DNA of 64,000 nucleotides from Campylobacter volucris (GCF_008011665.1 NZ_VOWJ01000021.1:112537-176536); one strand, 5' to 3'; numbered from the stretch's first letter, positions 1-7,975 are shown. Notes: generated by a model not told the origin, from the letters alone. A program made the numbers and translations.

Positions 1-704
1 GTTAAAAAAAGTTTTTTAATGAAAATCCCTTGTGTTTTTAAAACAAGTTTTGAGCCAATAAATGCACCTAAAATTTGTCCTATACCCATTAAAATACCAA
101 CTTTCCAAAGAACTTCATAAGAATACAAAAATACAGCCAAAGCTACTATGTTACTTGTAAAATTTAAAATTTTAGTATTAATACTAGCGTTTTTCATGCT
201 AAAGCCTAAAAAGATCACGCAAGCAAATATCCAAAAAGAACCTGTGCCAGGTCCTAAAAAACCATCATAAAAACCTAACAATAAACCAAAAATAATTTGA
301 AAACTAGCAGTGCTTATTTTGGCTTTGTGTTGAGTATTTCCGATGTTTGGTTTAAAAATAGTATAAAGAAAAATCAAAATAAGACATATTAAAACTATGA
401 TTTTAACATCATCTTGGTTGATTAATAAAACACTATATGTTCCTAAAATAGCACCAATTGCAGTAAATAAAATTCCCAAAGCAATTCTTCGTATCTGCAT
501 GGACTTTCTATAAGCTAATACAGCTGTAAAAGAACCAAAAGTGCTTTGAAGTTTATTGGTAGCTAAAGCTAAATGAGGAGGTATTCCACAAGCAAATAAT
601 GCAGGTATGGTAATAAGTCCACCACCTCCAACTATAGCATCAACGCCTCCTGCAAAAATTGCTACAAGAAATAATATTATATAACAGTTTAGTTCAAGCT
701 CCAT
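1..704 (-). CDS. TauE/SafE (TSUP) family permease, 3' end outside window
   Basis: Reading back from an ATG at 704 gives an open frame to the window edge (at least 234 residues). It is a polytopic inner-membrane protein of the TSUP sulfite/sulfonate exporter family. The N-terminus carries the family hallmark Ala-Gly-Gly-Val-Asp-Ala-Ile-Val-Gly-Gly-Gly-Gly around residues 17-28, followed by LITIPALF and TNKLQSTFGS. The second half repeats the motif as GFYDGFLGPGTGSFWIF, the usual internal duplication of this family. The substrate cannot be read from sequence. Its start overlaps the stop of the neighbouring gene by 16 bp, so the two are probably co-transcribed. No stop codon is seen before base 1, so the gene is partial here. 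Confidence 0.85.
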   Translation of the reverse strand, partial: MELELNCYIILFLVAIFAGGVDAIVGGGGLITIPALFACGIPPHLALATNKLQSTFGSFTAVLAYRKSMQIRRIALGILFTAIGAILGTYSVLLINQDDVKIIVLICLILIFLYTIFKPNIGNTQHKAKISTASFQIIFGLLLGFYDGFLGPGTGSFWIFACVIFLGFSMKNASINTKILNFTSNIVALAVFLYSYEVLWKVGILMGIGQILGAFIGSKLVLKTQGIFIKKLFL

Positions 705-1438
705 AAAATTTCCTTATTTTGTCCGATTCTGTATAAGGCAAAGTCATATTTTATAGGATCTTTTGGATCTAATTTTTGCAAATTTCTAGTTAATTCTAAT
801 ACACTTTGAAAATCATAAATCTTACGCTTTATAAGCTTAAGTTTTAATGAAATTTTATGTGTATGAGTGTCAAGGGGTATTAAGAGATCTTTTTTATCTA
901 TATTTTTAAAAAGCCCTAAATCTATTTCATCTTTTCTTACCATCCATCTTAAATACATATTGTATCTTTTAAGTGTAGATTTTGGTTTTTGAAATTTTTT
1001 AGAAAAGAAAAATTCATAACCATAGCTTCGATAAGGGTTTATTTTATATATGGTATCGATAAAATTTGAAATTGCTTCTGTGATGTTTTGTTCTTTTTTA
1101 TAAGCTTTGGTAAAAATATTTTCTATACTATCTTCGTTTTGTAATCTTTTTAAGGTAATAAATATTTGAGCAATATCTTGAGAATTTTGAAAACGATATT
1201 TTAAATTTTTGCTTTCTCGTATGATGATTTTTTCACTACTTTTTAAAAGTGAAAAATCAAGTTTTTGTAAAAAATTGACAATATTTTTTGCATTACCATA
1301 TGCAAATAAAGCACAAATTAGGGCTATGGTGGGATTTTTATAAATACTTGCAATTTGCAGAGGATCAGGATGAGAAAAAAGCTCTTTTTGTGTATTTTTA
1401 TTTAGTGCAAAATTGTCTAAAAGAGCTTTTATGTGCAT
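689..1438 (-). CDS. TIGR02757 (DUF2400) family protein
   Basis: A 249-residue soluble protein of the TIGR02757 family, which is widespread in bacteria but of unknown biochemical role. Visible family features are the N-terminal NPTIALICALFAYGNAK stretch, the central MYLRWMVRKDEIDLGLFKNI, and LIPLDTHTHKISLKL, which resembles the helix-hairpin/Asp region of HhH-type DNA glycosylases. It ends with LDPKDPIKYDFALYRIGQ. A link to DNA repair is therefore an inference only. The start ATG lies 1 bp inside the flgK stop region, so it looks like the distal end of the flagellar transcript, with the TSUP permease gene after it. Confidence 0.8.
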   Translation of the reverse strand: MHIKALLDNFALNKNTQKELFSHPDPLQIASIYKNPTIALICALFAYGNAKNIVNFLQKLDFSLLKSSEKIIIRESKNLKYRFQNSQDIAQIFITLKRLQNEDSIENIFTKAYKKEQNITEAISNFIDTIYKINPYRSYGYEFFFSKKFQKPKSTLKRYNMYLRWMVRKDEIDLGLFKNIDKKDLLIPLDTHTHKISLKLKLIKRKIYDFQSVLELTRNLQKLDPKDPIKYDFALYRIGQNKEILWSLN

Positions 1439-3267
1439 TAAGATTTTAAGCCAAGTAAAGTATCTAGCATTTGATCTACTGTGGTTACTATTTTAGCTGC
1501 TGCTCCATAACTTGCTTGATATTGTATAAGAGAAGCTAATTCTTCATTTGTATTCACACCGCTTTTTGATTGATATTCTGCATAAACTGTATTTAAAACG
1601 GTTGAGTTTGTAGCATGTGCGAAGTTATTGTTTTCAGCATTTGAAGCAATTTGTCCAGTGAATTTTCTATAATATCCATCTAGTGTTAAACTATCTACCG
1701 TGCCATCTTTGTTATAAAAATTTACTTTTTGAGTTTGAAGTTGTAACATAGCATTTGCTACATCGTTGTTACCATCTATACCAGAAGAACTTGCTTTTAA
1801 AGTATTTGGATCATTTCTAATGCTTGAATTTACATTGATATTACTTGCATCTTGTCCATTAAAAAATGATGAAACATTTAAAGCTCCAGGGAAATTTGTA
1901 CCATTGTCTTTAAAAGCTATTTTATAACCTTTTTTTAAGCCTCCAATTTGTAAATTCCCGCTATCACTTTGTCCATCATAATGATAAAAAGCATTAAAAA
2001 AATCACTTAAATCATTATCTTGTTTATTATCATTGTTGTCATCAATATCTGCATTAATTTGTTTAACTATATCTTCTATAGTGGTATTAACATCTATATT
2101 TATAGTTCTTTTAGCAACCTCTTTGCCTTGATTATCATATACAATAAGATCAAAACTACCAGCTTGAATATTTTTATCATAACTCATTAATGAATTATTT
2201 GGTTTCAATCCTTTTAAATTATCAGAATTTACTCTTTCAGTAGCAGCTTGCGCATAGACATTATTTGTTTGAGTGATAAGGGTTTTTGTAAAAGTATTTA
2301 GCATATCTTTGTATTCTTGTAAGGTGCCATCACTATAAGTATCGTGATTTCCATCATAATTTCTCCCTCTAAGATCTAATTGAGCACCTAATTGACCACC
2401 CGTTATTTTACTAGTTAAATCATATCTATTTTCATCATTTACTTCGTAATAAATTTGATAAAATCCTTGTGGATTATTATCATCAAGTTTTAAAGGATGA
2501 AAGCTTGATCCATTGACCATACTAAAACCTTGAATGCTCAAATCATAGTATTTTCCAGAATCAGTCATAGTTGTTTCTAGAGTATTATCTTGAGTAGCTT
2601 TTCCTTTCCAAGCTACCGCATCAACTAATTTTGAAAGCCTTAATTCTAGTTCATCTCTTCTATCTCTTAGTTGATTAGCATTATCAGTTGGTAAAACTTC
2701 TGCTTGTTCAAGTTGCTTGTTAATATTTGCAATTTCTTCACCTATACTATTGATTTCATCTACTGTTTGTTTGAGTTGTTCATTAACAGTTTTTTGCATT
2801 TGATCAAGAGATTGCAAAGTTTTTTGAATATTTTGAGTTAGAGTATTAGCACTTTCTACTAAATCTATTTTGCTAGCTGCATCATTTGGATTGGAAGCAA
2901 AATTATTCCATGCGTCATAATAGTTCTTGTAATCTTGCAAGATACCAGTTCCTTGCATATCAGGAAATCTTTGACTTGCTTCTTGTAAAATTTTTCCTAA
3001 ATAATCGGTGTATTGTTGTTGAGTGGTGGCGTTTTTTAATTTATAATAAGAATGTTCATCATGCAATCTTTTAATGGTATCAATTTGAGTTCCAGTGCCT
3101 AGAGTTAAACCACCTCTTTCTACTGACATAGCAGAGCTTTGTACAGCTCTTTGCCTTGTGTAAAAAACTGCACCTGCGTTAGAGATGTTATTACCTGTTG
3201 TATTGATTTGAATTTCAGCAGCTTTTATGCCACTAACTCCAGTATATAAACTATCAAAAATTCCCAT
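1438..3267 (-). CDS. flgK: Flagellar hook-associated protein 1 (hook-filament junction)
   Basis: FlgK forms the first ring of the hook-filament junction and is exported by the flagellar type III system. At 609 residues it has the normal length. The N-terminal rod-type helix is clear (MGIFDSLYTGVSGIKAAEIQ then NTTGNNISNAG, the usual NNIAN-type motif). The C-terminal heptad-rich helix is also clear (SGVNTNEELASLIQYQ followed by AAAKIVTTVDQMLDTLL). The middle, residues about 180-500, is the variable D2/D3 region. The start at 3267 is preceded by AAAGG. It is the last gene of flgM-flgN-flgK, with 10 bp to the putative chaperone gene flgN, which fits chaperone-substrate coupling. Confidence 0.96.
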   Translation of the reverse strand: MGIFDSLYTGVSGIKAAEIQINTTGNNISNAGAVFYTRQRAVQSSAMSVERGGLTLGTGTQIDTIKRLHDEHSYYKLKNATTQQQYTDYLGKILQEASQRFPDMQGTGILQDYKNYYDAWNNFASNPNDAASKIDLVESANTLTQNIQKTLQSLDQMQKTVNEQLKQTVDEINSIGEEIANINKQLEQAEVLPTDNANQLRDRRDELELRLSKLVDAVAWKGKATQDNTLETTMTDSGKYYDLSIQGFSMVNGSSFHPLKLDDNNPQGFYQIYYEVNDENRYDLTSKITGGQLGAQLDLRGRNYDGNHDTYSDGTLQEYKDMLNTFTKTLITQTNNVYAQAATERVNSDNLKGLKPNNSLMSYDKNIQAGSFDLIVYDNQGKEVAKRTINIDVNTTIEDIVKQINADIDDNNDNKQDNDLSDFFNAFYHYDGQSDSGNLQIGGLKKGYKIAFKDNGTNFPGALNVSSFFNGQDASNINVNSSIRNDPNTLKASSSGIDGNNDVANAMLQLQTQKVNFYNKDGTVDSLTLDGYYRKFTGQIASNAENNNFAHATNSTVLNTVYAEYQSKSGVNTNEELASLIQYQASYGAAAKIVTTVDQMLDTLLGLKS

Positions 3268-3277
3268 GCTTTAGCCT

Positions 3278-3712
3278 TTAAACATTCATTTTAAACAATG
3301 AATCTGGAATAGTTTTTTTATCTCCATAAGCATTATTTGTTCCATTTTGTTCAAACATGGCATTTAAAAGATTGTCGTAAAAATCTTTAATCACAAGAAC
3401 CAATTTAGCGTATTCTTTATTTTTTTGATGCAAGGTGTTTAAATTTTGCTTTAAAAGAGCCAGTTTTTCTTTGTCTTCATCATCTAAAAGCTCATCTAAG
3501 CCTTTATTATTACCTTGATTGCTTAAATTTATTAAAGCTTGGTCGAGATTTTTTTTGGCAAGTTGAAAATCGCTTATAAGTTTTGTTTTATCTTCGACAC
3601 TTTTACTTACATGTTTATGATTTGCAGCTTGAATTTGAACAATATCCTCGATTGTAAGATTAATAAGTTTTTCTAAAATTGAATTTGTTTCGTCTAAGTA
3701 TTTTTTAACCAT
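3278..3712 (-). CDS. flgN: FlgN-like flagellar export chaperone
   Basis: A 144-residue, almost entirely helical and charged protein between flgM and flgK. Size, predicted coiled coil (residues about 1-110) and position match FlgN, the cytoplasmic export chaperone for FlgK and FlgL. Sequence conservation in this family is weak, so the call rests mainly on gene order. It starts at 3712 with AAAGGA 6-7 bases upstream. That Shine-Dalgarno is inside a 12-bp hairpin at 3718-3748, suggesting that translation is coupled to flgM translation or otherwise gated. Confidence 0.75.
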   Translation of the reverse strand: MVKKYLDETNSILEKLINLTIEDIVQIQAANHKHVSKSVEDKTKLISDFQLAKKNLDQALINLSNQGNNKGLDELLDDEDKEKLALLKQNLNTLHQKNKEYAKLVLVIKDFYDNLLNAMFEQNGTNNAYGDKKTIPDSLFKMNV

Positions 3713-3717
3713 TTTCT

Positions 3718-3748
3718 ATCCTTTCTTGGGCAAAACCCAAAAAAGGAT
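3718..3748 (-). promoter_or_regulatory. Hairpin sequestering the flgN ribosome binding site
   Basis: The two arms 3718-3730 and 3736-3748 pair over 12 of 13 positions (one C-A mismatch) around a 5-base loop. On the minus strand the downstream arm contains the AAAGGA that serves flgN. There is no T-run after it, so it is not a good terminator. I infer an RBS-masking structure between flgM and flgN. Confidence 0.55.
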
Positions 3749-3755
3749 GGAAAAT

Positions 3756-3962
3756 TTATAGTAAAGAATCTGCTATTGCTTTTGAAGTTGATGATAAATC
3801 TATTTTGTAATCACCATTTTTAATTTGAGTAGCAATTTGAGCAGCTTTACTTTCCTCTGTTTTTTGAGTTTCTTTCGCCTTGTTGTTTTCTTTATTTTCT
3901 GTTTTATTTAAATCTGCAGCAATTTGTTGAGCTACATAACCTTGATGTACCGGGTTTATCAT
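3756..3962 (-). CDS. flgM: Anti-sigma-28 factor FlgM
   Basis: A 68-residue protein with the FlgM layout: a disordered, Lys/Glu/Asn-rich first half (residues about 15-45) that allows export through the flagellar apparatus, and a helical C-terminal sigma-binding part ending KNGDYKIDLSSTSKAIADSLL (the conserved Ile-x-x-Gly-x-Tyr-x-Ile/Val-Asp pattern). It binds FliA until hook completion. It has its own sigma28-type promoter upstream, giving autogenous control. GGAGG just upstream of the ATG at 3962 is a strong Shine-Dalgarno. It is short compared with the 90-100 residues of enteric FlgM, which is normal for Campylobacter. Confidence 0.88.
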   Translation of the reverse strand: MINPVHQGYVAQQIAADLNKTENKENNKAKETQKTEESKAAQIATQIKNGDYKIDLSSTSKAIADSLL

Positions 3963-3997
3963 TTTAAGCCTCCGCTTCTATTAAAACTCTAGAAGAT

Positions 3998-4023
3998 ACA
4001 TCGACAAATAAAAAAATAACTTA
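3998..4023 (-). promoter_or_regulatory. Sigma28 (FliA) promoter of flgM-flgN-flgK
   Basis: On the minus strand a CGATGT -10 element (plus-strand 3998-4003) lies 16 bases downstream of TAAG(TTAT) (plus 4020-4023), matching the Campylobacter sigma28 pattern TAAAGTTT-N-CGATWT. It sits in the flgJ-flgM gap, and the -35 reaches into the flgJ stop codon. Confidence 0.6.
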
Positions 4024-4386
4024 ACCCCTTTCTTTTAAATAATCAAATAATAATTTTGAAAATCCTAAGCCACCGCTTAAAGCCTTACTCATAGTATCAT
4101 TATACATAGATGAGTAAATTTCATCGCTTGCATCTTTGCCAAACAAAGAATTTTCTTGTTTTAAAGAAATATCTAAAACACTTTTGATTAAAAAAGCTTC
4201 AAAAGCATCGGTTTGTTCTTTTAAAGCTTTATCTTCATCATTTAAAGCTTGGATATGAGTTATATTATTTTTAAAAGCACTATCTGCATAGTTTTTAGCT
4301 GCTTTGTAGCTATTGTTATGCTTAGTAATGCTTTCATAGAGATTACTACTATAATTTTTACTAGCTAAATAGTTATCAACTTTCAT
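4021..4386 (-). CDS. flgJ: FlgJ-like rod-assembly protein lacking the muramidase domain
   Basis: A 121-residue protein corresponding only to the N-terminal rod-cap half of enteric FlgJ. It has the conserved pattern LKEQTDAFEAFLIKSVLDISL followed by a YSSMYNDTMSKALSGGLGFSKLLFDYL segment (the family's L-x-Q-x-F-E-x-(x)-F/L-x-x-x-M/V-L and ...D-x-(x)-A/S-x-x-x-x-x-GGLG motifs). The C-terminal peptidoglycan hydrolase found in enteric FlgJ is absent, as is usual for Campylobacterota, so a separate lysozyme-like protein must open the wall for the rod. It overlaps flgI by 1 bp (start 4386), which implies translational coupling. Confidence 0.85.
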   Translation of the reverse strand: MKVDNYLASKNYSSNLYESITKHNNSYKAAKNYADSAFKNNITHIQALNDEDKALKEQTDAFEAFLIKSVLDISLKQENSLFGKDASDEIYSSMYNDTMSKALSGGLGFSKLLFDYLKERG

Positions 4387-5432
4387 TATATCACCTCTAA
4401 TTCAGCACTAATTGCGCCAGCTCTTTTTAAATTTTGCATGATAGCTATGATGTCGTTTGGAGTAGCGCCAAGTTTATTGAGCATTCTTGCTATATTTGCT
4501 ACTGTTGTTTTGGTGTTTGTGATTTTTAAAGTATTTGAAACAGGATCTAAAATTCCACCATCTTTCATATCTATTTCATTTTGTGCTAATGCTGCATTGT
4601 TATTTGGATCGATTTTTATAGTTATATCTTTATGGGTGATCAATATAGGTTCTACTTCTATATTTACCCCAGCTACGATAGTGCCAGTTCTTTCATCTAT
4701 GATTACTTTACTTTCAGGAGTATAAGCAATATCTTGTTCTAAAACTCTAGCCATAAATTCTACATGAGAAAATTCTTCAGGTTTAATGAGCTTGATAGTT
4801 CTAGAATCTAAAGCTTTAGCTATATCTGTATCAAAAATAGCATTTAAAACTCTTTCTATATTATTTGCTGTTTTAAAATCAGCTTCTTTTAAACTTAGTA
4901 TTAAATCATCATTTTGGCTAAAGTTTTGTGGAATTTCTCTTTCGACAACTGCGCCATTGATAACATTAGCTGAAGTTGAGTGTGTTCCAGCTGCACCAGG
5001 TCTTGGGCTAAGTCCGCCAATAGCTAATGAACCTTGAGCTACTGCGTAAATTTCGCCATCTACACCTTTTAAAGCAGTCATAAGTAAAGTTCCACCTTGT
5101 AAAGATTTAGCATCGCCTAATGAAGCCACGCTAACATCAAGCTTATCACCACTTCTTGCAAAAGCAGGTAATTTAGCTGTAACCATTACCGCAGCAGTAT
5201 TTTTTGATTTGATATCTCCTGGACTGACTTTTACATTCATACCTTGAAGCATATTTGAGATTGATTGTAGGGTAAATTCACTACTTGTTCCATCACCACT
5301 TCCGTTTAATCCAACAACTAAACCATACCCTATAAGCTGATTATCTCTAACGCCTACAACATTGGTTAATTCTTTGATGGTAGCTGCATATAAACTAATG
5401 CTAAAAGCTATGAAAGATAATAATATTCTCAT
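4386..5432 (-). CDS. flgI: Flagellar P-ring protein FlgI
   Basis: Builds the periplasmic P-ring that acts with the L-ring as a bushing for the rod. It has 348 residues with a clear Sec signal peptide (MRILLSFIAFSISLYAAT). Then come the hallmark LTNVVGVRDNQLIGYGLVVG and NGSGD, AVMVTAKLPAFARSGDKLDV and the GSLAIGGLS segment, and the C-terminal NKLGATPNDIIAIMQNLK. The full family length is present. The start at 5432 has AAGGA upstream. It is the first gene of a flgI-flgJ unit with a sigma54-type promoter 40-60 bp upstream, in line with rod/ring genes being RpoN-dependent in Campylobacter. Confidence 0.97.
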   Translation of the reverse strand: MRILLSFIAFSISLYAATIKELTNVVGVRDNQLIGYGLVVGLNGSGDGTSSEFTLQSISNMLQGMNVKVSPGDIKSKNTAAVMVTAKLPAFARSGDKLDVSVASLGDAKSLQGGTLLMTALKGVDGEIYAVAQGSLAIGGLSPRPGAAGTHSTSANVINGAVVEREIPQNFSQNDDLILSLKEADFKTANNIERVLNAIFDTDIAKALDSRTIKLIKPEEFSHVEFMARVLEQDIAYTPESKVIIDERTGTIVAGVNIEVEPILITHKDITIKIDPNNNAALAQNEIDMKDGGILDPVSNTLKITNTKTTVANIARMLNKLGATPNDIIAIMQNLKRAGAISAELEVI

Positions 5433-5470
5433 CGATTCTTCCTTTAATCTGTTGCTTTTATATTTAGATC

Positions 5471-5491
5471 AAAGCAAAAATGATTCCAAAA
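5471..5491 (-). promoter_or_regulatory. Sigma54 (RpoN) promoter of flgI-flgJ
   Basis: On the minus strand the sequence TTTTGGAATCATTTTTGCTTT has the -24 GG and the -12 GC separated by exactly 10 bases, the defining sigma54 spacing, within a good match to the C. jejuni consensus (TTTGGAAC...TTGCTT). The predicted transcription start lies about 30 bases before the flgI ATG. Confidence 0.75.
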
Positions 5492-6148
5492 TTATTTTGA
5501 TGTATAAAAACTTAAAGTGGTATTGCCAAATTTTTTTTCTTTATTTTTATTAAAATGATTAATCTCTTGTGGGGTTTTAAAAACACTAGAGTGCTCAAAT
5601 ATTATAAATTTAAGATTATTAGTTTGTAGTGTTTGAATCATCTTTAAAGTTTTTTCATAAATATCTAAAAAACCCTCCCGTATATCAAAAGGCGGATCAA
5701 GATATAAAATGATTTCTTCTTTTGTATTTTGTATGATTTGTAGTGTTTTTATAAAAGTATCATCATTAAAACAAATAGTATTTTTATCTATATTGCAAGC
5801 ATTTTTCAAAGCTATTTGATAAGCTTTTTTATCTAATTCTATAGCATAGCTTTTTAAGCAACCATTACTGCGTGCTTCAAGAGCCATAGAAGCGCTTCCT
5901 CCAAATGCTTCAATAAAAATTTTATCTTGTAAATTAAAACGCAAAACATTAAAAACACAAGCTTTTACTATGGATTTAGTGCTTCTAGTTGTATTTAAAT
6001 TAGGCAAAAGAATTTTTTTACCTTTATAAGAACCGCTTTCTATGTAAGAATATAGTTTTTTATTTTTTATTTTATTTTGTTTTTTATCTTCTTTTGTGTA
6101 AGAATTCAAAAAGTCTTTAACGCTTTTAAATTCTTCATTTTTAGGCAT
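5492..6148 (-). CDS. RsmD-family methyltransferase (16S rRNA or DNA target)
   Basis: A 218-residue SAM-dependent methyltransferase. Motif I reads FIEAFGGSASMALEARSNG and the catalytic motif IV is LYLDPPFDIREGF (a DPPF form of N/D-PP-Y/F). This is the RsmD arrangement for N2-methylation of G966 in 16S rRNA. The C. jejuni relative has been annotated as an orphan DNA methylase, so the substrate is open. It has an N-terminal extension of about 40 Lys-rich residues before the GSYKGKKILLPN segment that normally begins RsmD. Its start overlaps the preceding gene's stop by 8 bp, within a four-gene run (5492-7876). Confidence 0.75.
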   Translation of the reverse strand: MPKNEEFKSVKDFLNSYTKEDKKQNKIKNKKLYSYIESGSYKGKKILLPNLNTTRSTKSIVKACVFNVLRFNLQDKIFIEAFGGSASMALEARSNGCLKSYAIELDKKAYQIALKNACNIDKNTICFNDDTFIKTLQIIQNTKEEIILYLDPPFDIREGFLDIYEKTLKMIQTLQTNNLKFIIFEHSSVFKTPQEINHFNKNKEKKFGNTTLSFYTSK

Positions 6149-6536
6149 TATTGTGTTCTTCTTGGATGAGATTTTTTATTTGCATTTTATAAATATCAAA
6201 TATTTCATCAATTTTTTTATGACTTTCATTACGAAGTTCTTCTAGCACCACTTGGCATTTTTTATTCATCAATTTTTTTTCACGATATGCTATTTTATAA
6301 GCAATATTTTGCAAACTCGCATTATATTCTTCTAGGGCATTTAATAGTTCTTCGCTACTAAAAGGTATGTTTAAAAAAACAGAATTTTTACTAATAATAA
6401 ATTGTGGTTTTTGCGAGTGAATTTTTTCATCGCAAATCATAAAATCACAATCTTTTTTTAAAACCAAATGATCTTTTAAAAGAAGTTCTAAAGTTTTTTC
6501 TAAAATTAAATCTTTACATTCAAGAGAAATTTTCAT
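6141..6536 (-). CDS. Hypothetical protein, receiver-like fold suspected
   Basis: I do not recognise a named family for this 131-residue protein. The first 75 residues follow a response-regulator-like rhythm: LECKDLILEKTLELLL, then DFMICDEKI at the position of the acidic pocket, PQFIISKNSVFLN, and IPFSSEELLNALEEY, which looks like the K-P-F-x-x-x-E-L-L-x-x-(I/L) end of a receiver domain with Lys replaced. The last 50 residues form a charged helix. It overlaps both neighbours by a few bases (stop in the RsmD-like gene start, start on the upstream gene's TGA). The receiver idea is an inference by eye. Confidence 0.55.
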   Translation of the reverse strand: MKISLECKDLILEKTLELLLKDHLVLKKDCDFMICDEKIHSQKPQFIISKNSVFLNIPFSSEELLNALEEYNASLQNIAYKIAYREKKLMNKKCQVVLEELRNESHKKIDEIFDIYKMQIKNLIQEEHNNA

Positions 6537-7225
6537 TCTACTAAACCCACTTTTAAGGAATGTTTTTTCAAAGTATATGGTACTATACCTAAGGCCAAAT
6601 TTGCAAGTTCTGCAAAGGTTAAAATATAAAAATCTTCAAAATTTCTTCCAGAAATAGTTTGCAATTGTTTAAAACATTTATCAAACATATAAAAAGCATA
6701 AAAATCCTCAACGACTAAAAAATCACTTCCGCTATCATAAGCATCTAAGACAATTGCTACTGCCATTTTATATGCTAATTCTGGATTTAAATTTAAAAAG
6801 CTATATCCGCAAGATTTGTGTTTTCTTTCAAAATCTATAATTTTAGCATCAAGTAAATTTAACAATTTCAAAGATGATTGTGTTTCAAATTCTCCTTGAT
6901 AAATACATGCATTAAAATTGCTAAATTTTTTTACAATATGATTTTTGCTTAGATGTTGTAGAAAAATATCAGGTGCGTATTGAATTTTTTCAATTTTATT
7001 CATAATATTATAAGAACTAAGTTCGCATGCTAAGATATTATCTTCATTCATCATTCTTTCGTATTCTTTTAGGATATGTTCAGGATTATAATCAATGATA
7101 AAATAATTTTTTCCCAAAGGTTTTTCGCAAATTTTATTTTTAACTTCTATTGTATCTAAAGCATCTTTTATGATATCAAAAAAACAAAATAAATCATTAT
7201 TGCTATTAGTGTAAATATTATACAT
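6533..7225 (-). CDS. HdrB/SdhE-like protein lacking the cysteine-rich metal motifs
   Basis: A 230-residue protein whose second half follows the C-terminal CCG domain of heterodisulfide reductase subunit B and SdhE: ACIYQGEFETQSSLKLLNLL, then AKIIDFERKHKSCGYSFLNL, LAYKMAVAIVLDAYDSGSDF, and finally FAELANLALGI, the classic end of HdrB proteins. However, the paired CCG cysteines that hold the non-cubane cluster are reduced to SCG, and the N-terminal copy has no such motif. It is therefore unlikely to bind the normal cluster. The adjacent upstream gene encodes an SdhB-like protein also stripped of cysteines, so the two probably work together. Function unknown. Confidence 0.6.
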   Translation of the reverse strand: MYNIYTNSNNDLFCFFDIIKDALDTIEVKNKICEKPLGKNYFIIDYNPEHILKEYERMMNEDNILACELSSYNIMNKIEKIQYAPDIFLQHLSKNHIVKKFSNFNACIYQGEFETQSSLKLLNLLDAKIIDFERKHKSCGYSFLNLNPELAYKMAVAIVLDAYDSGSDFLVVEDFYAFYMFDKCFKQLQTISGRNFEDFYILTFAELANLALGIVPYTLKKHSLKVGLVE

Positions 7226-7237
7226 TAAAATACCCTT

Positions 7238-7876
7238 TTAAAATATACTTCTTGCATAACCTGCTTTAACAAGCATTTTTTTAAGCTCTTTGATATAAGC
7301 TTCATAGTCTGATTCATTAAATGAAATAAAATTTTTAAAAGTCGTATGATAGTAAATTCCATTTTCTTCATCAGCAACTAATTTTAAAAATTGAGGAGTT
7401 TTATCAGGATATTTTAGCAACATTTTATATGCAAATATAAAAAAGCTATCTCCTAAGTATCGAGGTAAAAATTCCCTAACCTCACTTGTGTAGTATAAAA
7501 AATCATATTGTTTATAAAGCTCTATATCATGAGTATCTATTAGACCATCAAATAAATGAAGTTTATCATAAAAATCACTTTTATCCATGATGAGATCTTT
7601 AATGGCTCTTTTAGTATCAAGCGGTTCTATGATAAGTTCTGTTCCAAATTCTTGGATAATATTTTTTAAATTTCTTCTTTGTCTGATTGCTATTTGATTG
7701 ATTTTGATACAACTTTCAGAGTTTTCGTCAAAATCAAAATATATATCATCTTTTTTTACTTGTAAAAGTAAATCATAAACGCTTTGAAAATCATCACTAT
7801 TATAAACATAAGGCTTATAATAAGCTAAATAATCACTATTTTTATCAAAACGAAAAATTCTTAAAATGATTTTCAT
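7238..7876 (-). CDS. SdhB/FrdB-like protein without iron-sulfur ligands (DUF5644-like)
   Basis: A 212-residue protein that tracks the iron-sulfur subunit of succinate dehydrogenase from end to end. The start MKIILRIFRFDKN with YYKPYVY, SVYDLLLQVKKD, then LIIEPLDTKRAIKDLIMDKS (SdhB: ItIEPLpnfpVIkDLvvDms-FY), RYLGDSFFIFAYKMLLKYPD (SdhB YLGPaall-A-r), and YYHTTFKNFISF where SdhB has a cysteine-rich h-T-C-x-x-C-x-x-x-CP segment. Only one cysteine remains in the whole protein, so none of the 2Fe-2S, 4Fe-4S or 3Fe-4S clusters can form. It is the first gene of a run of four. A structural or assembly role is possible, but unknown. Confidence 0.6.
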   Translation of the reverse strand: MKIILRIFRFDKNSDYLAYYKPYVYNSDDFQSVYDLLLQVKKDDIYFDFDENSESCIKINQIAIRQRRNLKNIIQEFGTELIIEPLDTKRAIKDLIMDKSDFYDKLHLFDGLIDTHDIELYKQYDFLYYTSEVREFLPRYLGDSFFIFAYKMLLKYPDKTPQFLKLVADEENGIYYHTTFKNFISFNESDYEAYIKELKKMLVKAGYARSIF

Positions 7877-7960
7877 ATCCTAATCCTTGGTGTTATTTTT
7901 CATTATATACATTTTAAACTTATAAAAATTTGATTATTATAGAAAATTAAATTCATTTTG

Positions 7961-7975
7961 TATAAAATATTCACA
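7961..7975 (+). promoter_or_regulatory. -10 element of thiL-truD, possibly leaderless start
   Basis: TATAAAAT begins at 7961 and the thiL ATG is at 7975, so the expected transcription start (6-8 bases after the -10) would fall on or next to the start codon. No Shine-Dalgarno is present upstream of this ATG. Confidence 0.4.

Noticed and set aside
3731..3748. Terminator between flgM and flgN
   Set aside because: The hairpin is followed by AGAAAATGG on the minus strand, not a T-run, and it encloses the flgN Shine-Dalgarno.
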